From contig NZ_CP065424.1 in the NCBI RefSeq assembly GCF_017809215.1, positions 2,202,001 through 2,266,000 of the forward strand: a stretch of 64,000 bases of DNA, written 5' to 3'. Both the position numbers and the translations under genes were made by a program. Positions 44,914 through 55,146 of the stretch are shown piece after piece. Position 1 is the stretch's first letter. Every line of letters begins with the position of its first letter. The notes beneath the pieces are model-generated. The model was not told where the DNA came from, searched no databases, and saw nothing but the letters and a program-made list of their open reading frames with translations. This DNA comes from Heyndrickxia oleronia (GTDB taxonomy: Bacteria; Bacillota; Bacilli; Bacillales; Bacillaceae_C).

Positions 44914-46383
44914 TTATAATGTTATACATTTACCGGGGCCACCAGCAAAGTCAAGTCCACATGACCCTTGATCCATATAAAGATTTGAAATATCTTCTTT
45001 ATGGGATGGTGGGATGACAAAGCGGTCATTGAATTTGGCAATTGCTAGAAGTCGATACATATCTTCCACTTGTTGTTTAGTTAGATTGATTTCATTCAGT
45101 AATGTTGAATTTGGCTGTTTATTTGTTTGGACTGCTCTCATATATGTCCGCATGACGGCCATCTTTTTGAGTGCATTTCGAATATGTGTTTGTTCGCCTG
45201 CAGTCAACAGATTGGCTAAGTATTCGATAGGTATTCTCATATGATCTATGGCAGGAAAAATCTCATCTGCATCTATATTGGTGCCAACTCCTTCAATGGT
45301 ATTCATGATTGGACTTAGCGGAGGAATATACCAAACCATAGGTAAAGTACGATATTCCGGATGAAGGGGAAGGGCAATTTTCCATTCAATGATCATTTTA
45401 TATAAAGGAGATTTTTGGGCAGCTTCCAGCCAATCTTCAGGAATTCCTTCTGCTTTTGCTTGTTTAATAATCTCAGGATCATTCGGATCTAGAAAAATAT
45501 CTAAATGTGATTGATATAAATCATGTATGTTCTCTTCTGAAGCAGCTTCTTTTACACGATCGGCATCATAAAGCATAATACCTAAATAGCGAATTCTCCC
45601 AACACATGTTTCTGAGCAAATCGTTGGCAATCCAGCTTCTAATCTTGGAAAACAGAGGGTACACTTTTCCGCCTTATTCGTCTGCCAGTTAAAATACACC
45701 TTTTTATAAGGACATGAGCTGACGCAATGTCTCCAAGCCCTACAAGCGTTTTGGTCAACAAGAACAATTCCATCTTCATCTCTTTTGTACATAGCACCAG
45801 AAGGGCAGGAAGACACACATGCAGGATTCAGACAGTGCTCACAAATTCTAGGTAGGTACATCATAAATACATCTTCAAATTCTGTTTTTATTTCTTCTTC
45901 CATGTTTTGTACATTTGGATCCTCATGAGCAGTAATATGTGCCCCAGCTAAATCATCTTCCCAATTGGGTCCCCATAATATTTCCATGTATTCACCTGAA
46001 AGATTAGATTTTGGACGTGCAACAGGCTGATGTTTTTTTTGAGGGCTATTAGTTAATGTTTCATAATCATAGCTCCAAGGCTCATAATAGTCATCAATCG
46101 TAGGCTGATAAGGACTATAAAAAAGATGCGTTAAACGATTGACTTTTGTTCCTGATTTTAACTGAAGTTTTCCATTTCTTTTCTCCCATCCACCTTTGTA
46201 TTTTTCCTGATCTTCCCACTTTTTGGGATAGCCAATACCCGGCTTTGTTTCTACGTTATTGAAATACATGTATTCTGCACCTGGACGGTTTGTCCAGGTG
46301 TTTTTACATGTTACACTACAAGTATGGCAACCAATACATTTATCTAAATTCATGACCATTCCGATTTGAGCTTTAATCTTCAA
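44914..46383 (-). CDS. narH: Respiratory nitrate reductase beta subunit (iron-sulfur)
   Basis: A 489-residue ferredoxin-like subunit carrying electrons from NarI to NarG. Cysteine groups are CIGCHTCSVTC, CEHCLNPACVSSCP, ACRAWRHCVSSCP and CTLCFPRL...CSETC. The Trp in CRAWRHC replaces a Cys and marks the [3Fe-4S] cluster. The start is TTG 46383 (reading LKIKAQIGMVMNLDK). It lies 9 bases after a GGAGG embedded in the last codons of narG, so narG and narH overlap by 11 bases and are translationally coupled. Confidence 0.93.
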   Translation of the reverse strand: MKIKAQIGMVMNLDKCIGCHTCSVTCKNTWTNRPGAEYMYFNNVETKPGIGYPKKWEDQEKYKGGWEKRNGKLQLKSGTKVNRLTHLFYSPYQPTIDDYYEPWSYDYETLTNSPQKKHQPVARPKSNLSGEYMEILWGPNWEDDLAGAHITAHEDPNVQNMEEEIKTEFEDVFMMYLPRICEHCLNPACVSSCPSGAMYKRDEDGIVLVDQNACRAWRHCVSSCPYKKVYFNWQTNKAEKCTLCFPRLEAGLPTICSETCVGRIRYLGIMLYDADRVKEAASEENIHDLYQSHLDIFLDPNDPEIIKQAKAEGIPEDWLEAAQKSPLYKMIIEWKIALPLHPEYRTLPMVWYIPPLSPIMNTIEGVGTNIDADEIFPAIDHMRIPIEYLANLLTAGEQTHIRNALKKMAVMRTYMRAVQTNKQPNSTLLNEINLTKQQVEDMYRLLAIAKFNDRFVIPPSHKEDISNLYMDQGSCGLDFAGGPGKCITL

Positions 46384-49300
46384 GCCAATCAACCTCCTCT
46401 AACTTACGAATAACTACATTTAAATCCCTTTGGTTACCAGTTGGTCCATAGTAATTAAATCCATAACTTAGTTGAGCATACCCGCCAATCATATGTGTAG
46501 GTTTAACATGAATTTTCGTAGGGCTATTATGTGTACCACCTCGATTTTGGGTTAGCTTTGTACCAGGAACATTAATATGCCGATCCTGTGCATGATGCAT
46601 AAAGGCCATCCCTCGTGGAATACGATGTGAGACAACGGCACGTGCAACAACTACTCCATTTCGATTAAAGCATTCGATCCAATCGTTATCTCCAATTTCC
46701 GCATCTTCTGCATCATCCTTATTCATCCAAACAGTAGGTCCACCACGGAAGAGAGTTAACATCGGTTGGGAATCGAAGTACATACTATGAACAGACCATT
46801 TATTATGTGGTGTTAAATAATTTAATGTAATTTCTTTTCCTTTAACTGATGGACGTCTATCTGTAAATGGTTGATGTTGCAAAATTGGTTTAAACGTAGC
46901 TAGGTTTTCTCCGAATTCGCTCATCATTTCATGGTCAATATAGAAGGATTGTCTACCCGTAATCGTCCTAAAAGGAATCAATCTTTCAATATTAGTCGTA
47001 AATGGTGAGTAACGTCTGCCACCTTTTTCAGATCCGCTAAAAGCGGGGGAGGTAATGACGGTTTTCGGTTGAGCTGTAATTTGTTCAAAATTAAAGCATT
47101 CTTCCTCACGCTCTTCTGCTAAATCACGTAAATGTAAATCCGTTTGCTTTTCTAAAGATTCCCATGCTCTCACTGCAAGCTTTCCGTTTGTGGTAGAGGA
47201 GAGCATGAGAACAGCTTCAGAAGCTTTAAAAGCATTGCTAATATCTGGACATCCATCTCCAATGCCATCCTTAATGGTTCCATTAACTTTTTTTAACTTT
47301 TCGTATACATCTTCAACAGACCAGGAAATTCCTTTTGTACCCATTGGTTGATTTTTAACATTTGGGCCAAGAGCTTTCATTTTTTCATGGATGAGACGAA
47401 AATCTCGTTCAACCACATGAATTTGTGGCATCGTTTTGCCTGGTATTGGTTCGCATTCATCCTTAGACCAATCTTTTATTTTTCCTAATGGCTTTGCTAG
47501 TTCTTGTTGAGTATCGTGCTGCAATGGAGTAGCAACGATATCATTAATAGGTTCTAAATCAATATCTTTAGCAAGCTTAGAAACTGCCATTGCAAGTCTA
47601 TTAAAAATATCCCAATCAGATTTTGCCTCCCAAGGTGAGGAGATTGCCGGATTAAACGGATGAACGAAGGGATGCATGTCTGTACTGCTCAAATCATGTT
47701 TTTCATACCATGTTGAAGCCGGCAGGACTACATCAGAATAAAGTGCAGTTCCAGCCATTCGAAAATCTAAATTAATCAGCAAGTCTAGTTTCCCCTCCGG
47801 TGCTTGATCGCGCCAATGGATTTCTTCTGGCCTAATACTATCTGAATCATCATTTAATAGACCATTTGTTGCACCTAATAAGTGCTTTAAAAAATATTCA
47901 TGTCCTTTTCCGGAACTTGAAATTAAATTGGCACGCCATACAATTAAATTGCGGGGAAAATTCACTTCATTATCTGGATCTTCAATAGAAAATTGTAATT
48001 TTCGATGCTTTAATTGTTTGGCGATATATTGTGCAATTTCAGATTCTGTATGATTCCCTGCATTTTTTGCTTGTTTATATAGTTCCAAACTGTTTGCATT
48101 GAAGGTTGGATACGAAGGGAGCCAGCCTAGTCTTGCTGCCATTACATTATAATCAGCGTTATGCTCATATCTAGGCTTCCCATATACAGGTGATACTTGG
48201 GTTGAAACTGGTATATCTTCATAGCGCCACTGATCGGTTGCAAAGTAAAAGAAGGAAGTACCATTCTGTAATCTAGGTGGTCCTTGCCAATCACGTGCCA
48301 TTGCAATAGTTTGCCAGCCTTCAACAGGACGTAATTTTTCTTGACCTACATAATGGGCCCAACCTCCACCGTTAACGCCTTCTGCTCCAACGAGAAGAAC
48401 GAGATTCAGAACAGCTCGATAAATTGTATCAGAATGAAACCAATGGTTTATTCCAGCGCCGACAATGATCATTGATCTTCCATTCGTATCGATGGCATTT
48501 TGGGCAAACTCACGGGCAATCTTAATGATTTGCTCACTTTTCACACCAGTAATCTTCTCTTGCCATTTTGGAGTAAAGGGCACATCCTCATCGTAACTTT
48601 TTGCAACTATGCCACCGATTCCTCTGTCGATTCCATAGTTTGCCAGCATTAAATCATAGACAGTGGTGTAATAAATGGTTTCTCCGTCATGCTTTATCGT
48701 TTGAATAGGGACGACGCGCTCCAAAACATTTGTGTCACCTTCACCAAAGTAAGGGATAAATAGCTTTACACATTTTTCTTCTATTCCAAGTAATGAAAGT
48801 CTAGGATCGATCACTTCATTAGAGTCCTCATCCTGTAGGTGCAAATTCCATTTTCTGTTGTTTTCCCAGCGAGAACCCATTGTGCCATTTGGAACAGCAA
48901 TTTTTTGTGACCTGTCATTCATGAGAACAGGCTTCCATTCACCATTTTTAGTGGATCTACCAATATCGTTGGCATTTAAAAATCGGTCGGCAATAAATCC
49001 TTCATCTTGTTTCTTTAATGTTACAAGAAAAGGAAAGTCTGTGTATTTCTTCACATAATTAGAGAAATAATTTACTTGATTTTGCACATAGAATTCATTC
49101 AAGATGACATGACCCATTGCCATAGCAATTGCACCATCGGTACCTTGTTTCACACTTAACCAATCATCCGCAAATTTGGTTGATTCAGCATAGTCTGGAC
49201 TCAAAGAAATTACTTTCGCCCCACGGTACCGTGCTTCCGCTAGAAAATGAGCATCAGGTGTGCGAGTTAAAGGAATATTTGATCCCCATGTAATAATGTA

Positions 49301-50053
49301 GCTTGAATTATACCAATCACTGCTTTCTGGTACATCCGTTTGATCACCCCAAATTTGTGGGGATGCAGGCGGTAAATCTGCATACCAATCATAAAAGCTT
49401 AACATAGGTGCACCCATCAGATGCATGAACCTTGATCCACCAGCATAACTAAGCATAGACATTGCTGGAATTGGAGAGAAGCCAATATTGCGGTCAGGTC
49501 CATATTTTAAAACCGTATAGAGAAGGGAGGCAGCAACTAGCATGGATGCTTCTTCCCAGTCTGCTCGCATAAATCCACCTTTTCCTCTTGCTTCTTTATA
49601 TTGCTTCGCTTTTTCTTTATCTTCAATGATACTTTTCCATGCTTCAAGAGGGTTGGAATGTGCTTGAAGCGCTTCACGCCACATGAGTAATAAGACTCCT
49701 CTGATGTATGGGTATTTCACTCGTAATGGGCTATATATATACCATGAGAAGCTGGCACCACGTGGACAACCTCGTGGTTCAAAGTCAGGCATGTCTGGTC
49801 CTGTAGTAGGGTAATTTAAATTTTGACCTTCCCATGTAACGATTCCATCTTTAACAAAAATGTTCCAGCTACATGAGCCAGTACAGTTCACACCGTGAGT
49901 GGATCTAATGACCTTGTCATATTGCCATCTTCTCCTATAAACATCTTCCCATTCACGATTTCCTTCGCGAACTTCACTATGGTTATCATTCAGTTTTTCG
50001 GTGGGAGAAAAGTAGCGTAACCGATTAGTTAATGGTGATCTTTTTCGTGACAT
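46373..50053 (-). CDS. narG: Respiratory nitrate reductase alpha subunit (Mo-bisMGD)
   Basis: A 1226-residue catalytic subunit reducing nitrate to nitrite on the inner face of the membrane. The N-terminal [4Fe-4S] site uses His and Cys in STHGVNCTGSCSW and the Cys in PRGCPRGASFSW. The Mo ligand Asp is expected in the SSDWYNSSYIITWGSN region. The C-terminal molybdopterin-binding domain includes FNRNGVVVARAVVSHRIPRG. Length is normal and no Tat signal is present. ATG 50053 follows AAGGAGTG. An Fnr box and a well-placed -10 precede it. Moco comes from moaA-moeA-mobB nearby. Confidence 0.95.
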   Translation of the reverse strand: MSRKRSPLTNRLRYFSPTEKLNDNHSEVREGNREWEDVYRRRWQYDKVIRSTHGVNCTGSCSWNIFVKDGIVTWEGQNLNYPTTGPDMPDFEPRGCPRGASFSWYIYSPLRVKYPYIRGVLLLMWREALQAHSNPLEAWKSIIEDKEKAKQYKEARGKGGFMRADWEEASMLVAASLLYTVLKYGPDRNIGFSPIPAMSMLSYAGGSRFMHLMGAPMLSFYDWYADLPPASPQIWGDQTDVPESSDWYNSSYIITWGSNIPLTRTPDAHFLAEARYRGAKVISLSPDYAESTKFADDWLSVKQGTDGAIAMAMGHVILNEFYVQNQVNYFSNYVKKYTDFPFLVTLKKQDEGFIADRFLNANDIGRSTKNGEWKPVLMNDRSQKIAVPNGTMGSRWENNRKWNLHLQDEDSNEVIDPRLSLLGIEEKCVKLFIPYFGEGDTNVLERVVPIQTIKHDGETIYYTTVYDLMLANYGIDRGIGGIVAKSYDEDVPFTPKWQEKITGVKSEQIIKIAREFAQNAIDTNGRSMIIVGAGINHWFHSDTIYRAVLNLVLLVGAEGVNGGGWAHYVGQEKLRPVEGWQTIAMARDWQGPPRLQNGTSFFYFATDQWRYEDIPVSTQVSPVYGKPRYEHNADYNVMAARLGWLPSYPTFNANSLELYKQAKNAGNHTESEIAQYIAKQLKHRKLQFSIEDPDNEVNFPRNLIVWRANLISSSGKGHEYFLKHLLGATNGLLNDDSDSIRPEEIHWRDQAPEGKLDLLINLDFRMAGTALYSDVVLPASTWYEKHDLSSTDMHPFVHPFNPAISSPWEAKSDWDIFNRLAMAVSKLAKDIDLEPINDIVATPLQHDTQQELAKPLGKIKDWSKDECEPIPGKTMPQIHVVERDFRLIHEKMKALGPNVKNQPMGTKGISWSVEDVYEKLKKVNGTIKDGIGDGCPDISNAFKASEAVLMLSSTTNGKLAVRAWESLEKQTDLHLRDLAEEREEECFNFEQITAQPKTVITSPAFSGSEKGGRRYSPFTTNIERLIPFRTITGRQSFYIDHEMMSEFGENLATFKPILQHQPFTDRRPSVKGKEITLNYLTPHNKWSVHSMYFDSQPMLTLFRGGPTVWMNKDDAEDAEIGDNDWIECFNRNGVVVARAVVSHRIPRGMAFMHHAQDRHINVPGTKLTQNRGGTHNSPTKIHVKPTHMIGGYAQLSYGFNYYGPTGNQRDLNVVIRKLEEVDWLED

Positions 50054-50093
50054 TTGCTTCACTCCTTATGTGAAATAATGTATTGATACATAC

Positions 50094-50136
50094 ACTATAA
50101 ACATTGAAGTGAGATGAAGTTGTGAAGTTAATCACA
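50094..50136 (-). promoter_or_regulatory. Fnr-dependent promoter of narGHJI
   Basis: TGTGAAGTTAATCACA (50121-50136) fits the Bacillus Fnr consensus TGTGA-N6-TCACA perfectly. On the reverse strand a TATAGT -10 lies at 50094-50099, so the start (about 50087) is 41.5 bases from the box centre, the class II activator spacing. Confidence 0.85.
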
Positions 50137-50165
50137 CTTCACGAAAAAGACATATACAATTTCAA

Positions 50166-50193
50166 TAAAAAAAAAGCATGAAATTCATGCTTT
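50166..50193 (-). terminator. Terminator of fnr
   Basis: On the reverse strand AAAGCATGAA pairs with TTCATGCTTT and nine T follow. It lies 13 bases after the fnr stop and keeps fnr transcription from running into the narG promoter. Confidence 0.85.
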
Positions 50194-50205
50194 AACACCT
50201 AATGA

Positions 50206-50913
50206 TTATTCAATATTGCAATAGATTGCAGGACAGTCTTCACAACAAATTTCATCTTTTAAATACTGTAAATTATGAATAGTGATTTTTCCTTTATTCG
50301 TTGATAGGATCCCGTCTTTTTTTAATTCGCTTAATGCACGATTGACACTTTCCCGAGAGGTACCACAGAAGTTTGCCAGTTCCTGATTTGTAATGGGTAA
50401 ATCAATGAGAATCCCATTCCGCTGTTGTACGCCATAACTGTTTGTCATTCGAATTAAAGTAGAAAACAAAGCGCCTTTTTTACCATGAAGAATAAGATCT
50501 CGAAATTTTGTCTGTGTTTTCCGATATTGATCACTCATCCATTTCATAAATTCAAAGGCAAGTGAGCTATTTTTAAACAGTTCATCCTCTAATATATCTT
50601 TTCTGATGAGAGCTACTTCGCCATCCTCAATCACCTTAGCAGTTAATAGGTATCTTGAAGAATAAGAAAAAAGAATCGCTTCACCTACAATATCATCCTG
50701 ACTACATATTCTAAAGGTTAATTCTTGCCCGTCTGAAGTAATCTTACTTATTTGAACCTTTCCGGAGATGATGATATAGAGACCTTCTGCTGTCATTCCT
50801 TCTTGAAATAAATAATTTCCCTTCGTTATTTTTATCGTTTTTTCCGAAAACTTGATTAATTCATTTATTTTAATGGAATGTGTAGGTTTAATTGGTTTTT
50901 GTTCTATTTTCAA
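50206..50913 (-). CDS. fnr: Oxygen-sensing transcriptional regulator Fnr
   Basis: A 235-residue CRP/FNR-family protein. It has an N-terminal cyclic-nucleotide-like beta roll (about 25-135), a dimer helix and the HTH with recognition helix CGTSRESVNRALSEL. The C-terminal DEICCEDCPAIYC holds the cysteines of the Bacillus-type [4Fe-4S] oxygen sensor, which sits at the C-terminus instead of the N-terminus as in E. coli FNR. The start is most likely TTG 50913 (LKIEQKP), 8 bases after AAAGGG; GTG 50922 overlaps that site. It is divergent from narK, and no Fnr box of its own is seen. Confidence 0.93.
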   Translation of the reverse strand: MKIEQKPIKPTHSIKINELIKFSEKTIKITKGNYLFQEGMTAEGLYIIISGKVQISKITSDGQELTFRICSQDDIVGEAILFSYSSRYLLTAKVIEDGEVALIRKDILEDELFKNSSLAFEFMKWMSDQYRKTQTKFRDLILHGKKGALFSTLIRMTNSYGVQQRNGILIDLPITNQELANFCGTSRESVNRALSELKKDGILSTNKGKITIHNLQYLKDEICCEDCPAIYCNIE

Positions 50914-51098
50914 CCGTATCACCCTTTTAAAATTGTGTTGTGTTACCTATAACTTACTCTTTAAGCATAAAAAAGTATAGGTCTAATCAAGGATAAATTT
51001 TGAAAAAAGTATTTTTTTATTATAGTTAATAATTTAAAAATTGAATTAAATATCAGCTGTACATAAAAAATACAAAAATATATAAAAAATAATCTTTA

Positions 51099-51141
51099 TG
51101 TGAAAAACATCACATCTTAATAGATTTCAATTTTTTATGAT
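51099..51141 (+). promoter_or_regulatory. Fnr-dependent promoter of the narK-PAS gene
   Basis: TGTGAAAAACATCACA (51099-51114) fits TGTGA-N6-TCACA, and TATGAT at 51136-51141 is a -10. The expected start near 51148 is again about 41.5 bases from the box centre. Confidence 0.85.
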
Positions 51142-51183
51142 GAATACATGTAATGGAAAAAATTATTGAAAGGGGTACTCTTT

Positions 51184-52683
51184 ATGCATTCCGGAAAAAA
51201 ACAATTACCACTTCAGACATTGAGTTTAATTATGGGCTTTATGATATGGGTTATCTTATCTTCTTTAATGTCGTTTATTAAAATGGATATTGCTTTAACA
51301 GATAACCAGATTGCCCTTGTAACGGCAGTTCCAGTTATTTTAGGATCATTATTAAGAATTCCCATTGGATTTTGGACAAATCGTTTTGGTTCACGAGCAT
51401 TATTTACTACAAGCTTTATTCTTCTTATCATACCAGCCGTTTATATAAGCTATGCAAATAGTTTTTTAGATTTAATTATTGGAGGATTATTTATTGGGAT
51501 TGGTGGAGCTGTGTTTTCGGTTGGAGTTACATCATTGCCTAAATATTTCCCCAAGGAAAGACACGGATTTGTTAATGGAATATATGGAGCGGGAAATATT
51601 GGAACAGCAATTACTACATTTTTAGCACCAGTACTTGCTATTAAATTTGGTTGGCAAACTACCGTTCAATTGTACATTATTTTACTTCTATTATTTGCCG
51701 TACTTAATTTTATCTTTGGGGATAAAAAAGAAAAAAGAATGAAAGTATCTTTCAGTGAACAGTTTAGAAAAGTATATGACAATCAAAAGCTTTGGTTTTT
51801 AAGTTTGTTTTACTTTTTAACTTTTGGATCTTTTGTAGCATTCACGATTTATTTACCGAACTTTTTAGTAGGGCATTTCGGATTAGATAAGGTAGATGCT
51901 GGATTTAGAACTGCCGGCTTTATTGCGATTGCAACATTTTTAAGGCCAGTAGGAGGATGGTTAGGAGATAAATTTAATTCCTTTAAAATATTAATATGTG
52001 TATTTGCGGGATTAACTGTAGCAGGGTTATTATTAGCCTTTACACCTACACTAACACTGTATTCTATTGGGTGTATAGTGATAGCCATTGGAGCAGGGAT
52101 AGGAAATGGTACCATCTTCAAACTCGTTCCTCTTTATTTTTCTGAACAAGCGGGGATTGTCAATGGTGTCGTTTCCGCAATGGGGGGGTTAGGTGGTTTC
52201 TTTCCACCATTAATTCTTTCTTTCTTATTTAATATGACTGGAAATTATTCAATTGGATTTATGGCGCTGTCACAAGTCGCCCTTGCTTGTCTTATAATTG
52301 TCGTTTGGATGTATCATCAAGAAAAGCTTGAATTATCACAAAATATTGTTGATCATACCATTGAAGGAGTAATGGTAACAGATTTACAGGGGACTATCAC
52401 AAGAGTAAATCCTGCCTTTACTATGGTAACAGGATATACGATGGGTGAGGTTATAGGAAAAACACCAAAAATTATTCAATCAGGAAAACATGATAAAAAA
52501 TTTTATGAAAAGATGTGGGTATCTATTAAAACAAATGGTTATTGGAAAGGGGAGATTTGGAATAAAAGAAAAAATGGTGAAATATATTTAGAATGGTTGA
52601 CAATTAGCCCTGTTCAAAATACAGCGGGTGAAACAAAATATTATGTGGGAATGTTTACTGAAATTAAACATCATAAAGCTTAA
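51184..52683 (+). CDS. narK: Nitrate/nitrite transporter NarK with C-terminal PAS domain
   Basis: A 499-residue protein. Residues 1-380 are a 12-helix MFS transporter of the nitrate/nitrite porter group with the nitrate signature segments GIGGAVFSVGVTSLPKYFP and GIGNGTIFKLVPLYF. Residues about 390-499 are a cytoplasmic PAS domain (IVDHTIEGVMVTDLQGTI, NPAFTMVTGYTMGEVIGKTP, GEIWNKRKNGEIYLEWL). B. subtilis NarK is about 395 residues and lacks it. There is no kinase or cyclase after the PAS, so it may sense redox or a ligand and gate transport. ATG 51184 follows GAAAGGGG; an Fnr promoter precedes it. Confidence 0.88.
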   Translation: MHSGKKQLPLQTLSLIMGFMIWVILSSLMSFIKMDIALTDNQIALVTAVPVILGSLLRIPIGFWTNRFGSRALFTTSFILLIIPAVYISYANSFLDLIIGGLFIGIGGAVFSVGVTSLPKYFPKERHGFVNGIYGAGNIGTAITTFLAPVLAIKFGWQTTVQLYIILLLLFAVLNFIFGDKKEKRMKVSFSEQFRKVYDNQKLWFLSLFYFLTFGSFVAFTIYLPNFLVGHFGLDKVDAGFRTAGFIAIATFLRPVGGWLGDKFNSFKILICVFAGLTVAGLLLAFTPTLTLYSIGCIVIAIGAGIGNGTIFKLVPLYFSEQAGIVNGVVSAMGGLGGFFPPLILSFLFNMTGNYSIGFMALSQVALACLIIVVWMYHQEKLELSQNIVDHTIEGVMVTDLQGTITRVNPAFTMVTGYTMGEVIGKTPKIIQSGKHDKKFYEKMWVSIKTNGYWKGEIWNKRKNGEIYLEWLTISPVQNTAGETKYYVGMFTEIKHHKA

Positions 52684-52685
52684 GT

Positions 52686-52716
52686 GGAGGCCAATGTGCC
52701 TCCCTGTCATTTTTTA
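52686..52716 (+). terminator. Terminator after narK
   Basis: GGAGGC and GCCTCC form a 6-bp GC-rich stem with a 6-base loop, followed after a few bases by a T run. It separates narK from moaA. Confidence 0.75.
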
Positions 52717-52823
52717 AGAAATATATTATTTTTTTAAAAGATTTCATTATTAAAACTGTTAATATATAAGTAGGATGAACTCTCCTGTTTGTTAAAATGG
52801 GGTGTGTTTAAGGAGATGGGAAT

Positions 52824-53837
52824 ATGGACGAAATAATCAGAGATCAATTGAATCGACCATTACATGATCTGAGAATTTCTGTAACAGATCGTTGTAATTT
52901 TCGCTGTAGCTACTGTATGCCTGCAGAGGTGTTTGGTCCAGATTATGCTTTTCTACCGAAAGATCAAGTATTATCTTTTGAAGAAATTGAACGATTAGCG
53001 AATATATTTGCTAGATTAGGTGTGAAGAAAATCCGGTTAACAGGTGGGGAGCCACTGCTTCGACAAAATCTCCAAGATCTCATTAGGAAATTAGTCAATA
53101 TAAACGGAATAACTGATATTGGTTTAACGACAAATGGAGTTTTTCTTTCAAAGCATGCTGAAAGCTTATATCAAGCTGGCTTGAGACGGTTAAATATAAG
53201 TCTTGATGCATTAAATGATGAAGTATTTCAAGCGTTAAATGGTCGAGGTGTCAGTTCAAAAATTGTCTTAAAAGGAATTGATGCAGCGCTAAAAGCAGGT
53301 TTTCATATAAAAATAAATATGGTTGTTCAAAAAGGAGTGAATGATCAAGAAATTATTCCTATGGCAAGATATTTTCGAGAAAAAGGTGTCACACTAAGAT
53401 TTATCGAGTTTATGGATGTCGGTAATTCAAATGGATGGAATTTCGAACGGGTCATACCGAAAAAAGAAATATATCACATGCTATCGCAGGAATTTGATTT
53501 AGAACCAGTGGATGAAGCTTATTTTGGAGAAGTTGCTAAACGCTATAAATATAAAGATAAACAAGCAGAAATTGGTTTTATAACTTCGGTTTCCGAATCT
53601 TTTTGTACAAGTTGTACAAGAGCTAGAATATCAGCAGACGGAAAGTTGTACACCTGTTTATTTGCCGGAAAAGGATTTGATTTGAAGTCTATGCTCCGCA
53701 ATAAAAGTAGTAATGAATTTATACAATCTCAAATTATCTCTATTTGGAATCATCGAAACGATCGGTATTCTGATGAGCGCATGAGCAATGGAAATGCAAA
53801 GAAAAATAAAATAGAAATGTCCTATATTGGAGGATAG
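52824..53837 (+). CDS. moaA: GTP 3',8-cyclase MoaA (molybdenum cofactor synthesis)
   Basis: A 337-residue radical SAM enzyme making 3',8-cyclo-GTP, the first step of molybdopterin synthesis (with MoaC, not in this window). The SAM cluster is [10 protein letters not shown] and the second cluster [18 protein letters not shown]. The C-terminus ends in the functional GG (SYIGG). ATG 52824 follows AAGGAG. The gene is tightly followed by moeA and mobB, forming a Moco operon beside the nitrate reductase genes. Confidence 0.95.
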   Translation: MDEIIRDQLNRPLHDLRISVTDRCNFRCSYCMPAEVFGPDYAFLPKDQVLSFEEIERLANIFARLGVKKIRLTGGEPLLRQNLQDLIRKLVNINGITDIGLTTNGVFLSKHAESLYQAGLRRLNISLDALNDEVFQALNGRGVSSKIVLKGIDAALKAGFHIKINMVVQKGVNDQEIIPMARYFREKGVTLRFIEFMDVGNSNGWNFERVIPKKEIYHMLSQEFDLEPVDEAYFGEVAKRYKYKDKQAEIGFITSVSESFCTSCTRARISADGKLYTCLFAGKGFDLKSMLRNKSSNEFIQSQIISIWNHRNDRYSDERMSNGNAKKNKIEMSYIGG

Positions 53838-53853
53838 GGAAGGGAGATTTAAT

Positions 53854-55146
53854 ATGGTGGAACGACGCAAGCCTATTAGAATAAAAGATGCGATTGAGTT
53901 AGTCATGGAATGGAAATGCAGAGGGGAGATTGAATGGGTTTCAATTGATGAATGTGATGATCGATTTTTAGGTGAAGATATTTGTGCAGATCATGATGTT
54001 CCACCATTTAATCGATCACCCTATGATGGCTTTGCCATTCGTTCAAAGGACACCTATTTGGCAAATCAAAGTAATCCTATTCAATTTGAAATTATTGATG
54101 AAATCGGTGCTGGACAGGTTAGTTTTAAAAATATTGGTCCGTTTCAGGCCATCCGTATCATGACTGGTGCGGCTATTCCGACTGGTGCTGATTGTGTCAT
54201 TATGCTTGAACTGGTAAAGGAAATACAAATAAATCATAAGAATTATATTTCGATTAAGAGGAAACTAAAACCGGGTGAAAATATTTCCTTTCAAGGTGAG
54301 GATGCTAAACAAGGACAAACCTTGATAGAAAAAGGGATGATGATTAATCCTGGAGTAAAAGCATTGTTAGCAACATTTGGATATGACAAAGTTCCTGTTA
54401 TTAGAAAACCAGTGGTAGGCGTTATTGCTACAGGAACTGAACTACTTAAGGTGAATGAGCCATTAGTACCTGGAAAGATTCGTAATAGTAATGGGTACAT
54501 GGTAGAATCACAAATACTTCGGTCAGGTGCCATATATAAAAGATATGAAAACCAGGTAGATGAAATAGAATCACTATTAAGTGTGGTAAAACAAGCTTTA
54601 GATGAATGCGATTTGGTCATAACAACTGGCGGCGTTTCTGTCGGTGATTATGATTTGCTACCGCACATATATGAGAAACTAGGAGCAAAAGTTCTATTCA
54701 ATAAAATTGCAATGAGACCGGGAAGTGTAACAACTGTAGCAAATTGCAAGGGGAAATTATTGTACGGATTATCAGGAAATCCTTCTGCATGTTATGTAGG
54801 TTTCGAATTATATGTTCGACCTATTATTCGTTATTGGTTGTATTCACAAAAGCCATATTTAAGGAAAGCGAAGGCGAGATTACAAACAGATTTTCCAAAG
54901 GCAAATCCATTTAATCGATTTGTAAGAAGTAAACTTACTTATGAGGGTGATCGATGCTTAGTTGAACCGGTTGGATTAGATAAATCGAATGTAGTCACTT
55001 CAATCGCTTGGGCCGATTGCTTAATGGTATTGCCAGGAAGCACAAGAGGCTATTCAAAGGATGATCTAGTGGATATCTTACTAATAGACGATCAAATAGG
55101 AAGTGAAGAACCATGGATAGAGATAGAAAGGTCTACCAAATTGTAG
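53854..55146 (+). CDS. moeA: Molybdopterin molybdenumtransferase MoeA
   Basis: A 430-residue enzyme inserting molybdenum into adenylylated molybdopterin. Family motifs are PPFNRSPYDGFAIRS, IMTGAAIPTGAD, GVIATGTEL, the MPT-binding TTGGVSVGDYD and MRPGSVTT...LSGNPSACYVGF. The ATG at 53854 follows GAAGGGAG; an earlier TTG at 53827 overlaps moaA and is rejected. It overlaps the start of mobB by 34 bases. Confidence 0.93.
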   Translation: MVERRKPIRIKDAIELVMEWKCRGEIEWVSIDECDDRFLGEDICADHDVPPFNRSPYDGFAIRSKDTYLANQSNPIQFEIIDEIGAGQVSFKNIGPFQAIRIMTGAAIPTGADCVIMLELVKEIQINHKNYISIKRKLKPGENISFQGEDAKQGQTLIEKGMMINPGVKALLATFGYDKVPVIRKPVVGVIATGTELLKVNEPLVPGKIRNSNGYMVESQILRSGAIYKRYENQVDEIESLLSVVKQALDECDLVITTGGVSVGDYDLLPHIYEKLGAKVLFNKIAMRPGSVTTVANCKGKLLYGLSGNPSACYVGFELYVRPIIRYWLYSQKPYLRKAKARLQTDFPKANPFNRFVRSKLTYEGDRCLVEPVGLDKSNVVTSIAWADCLMVLPGSTRGYSKDDLVDILLIDDQIGSEEPWIEIERSTKL

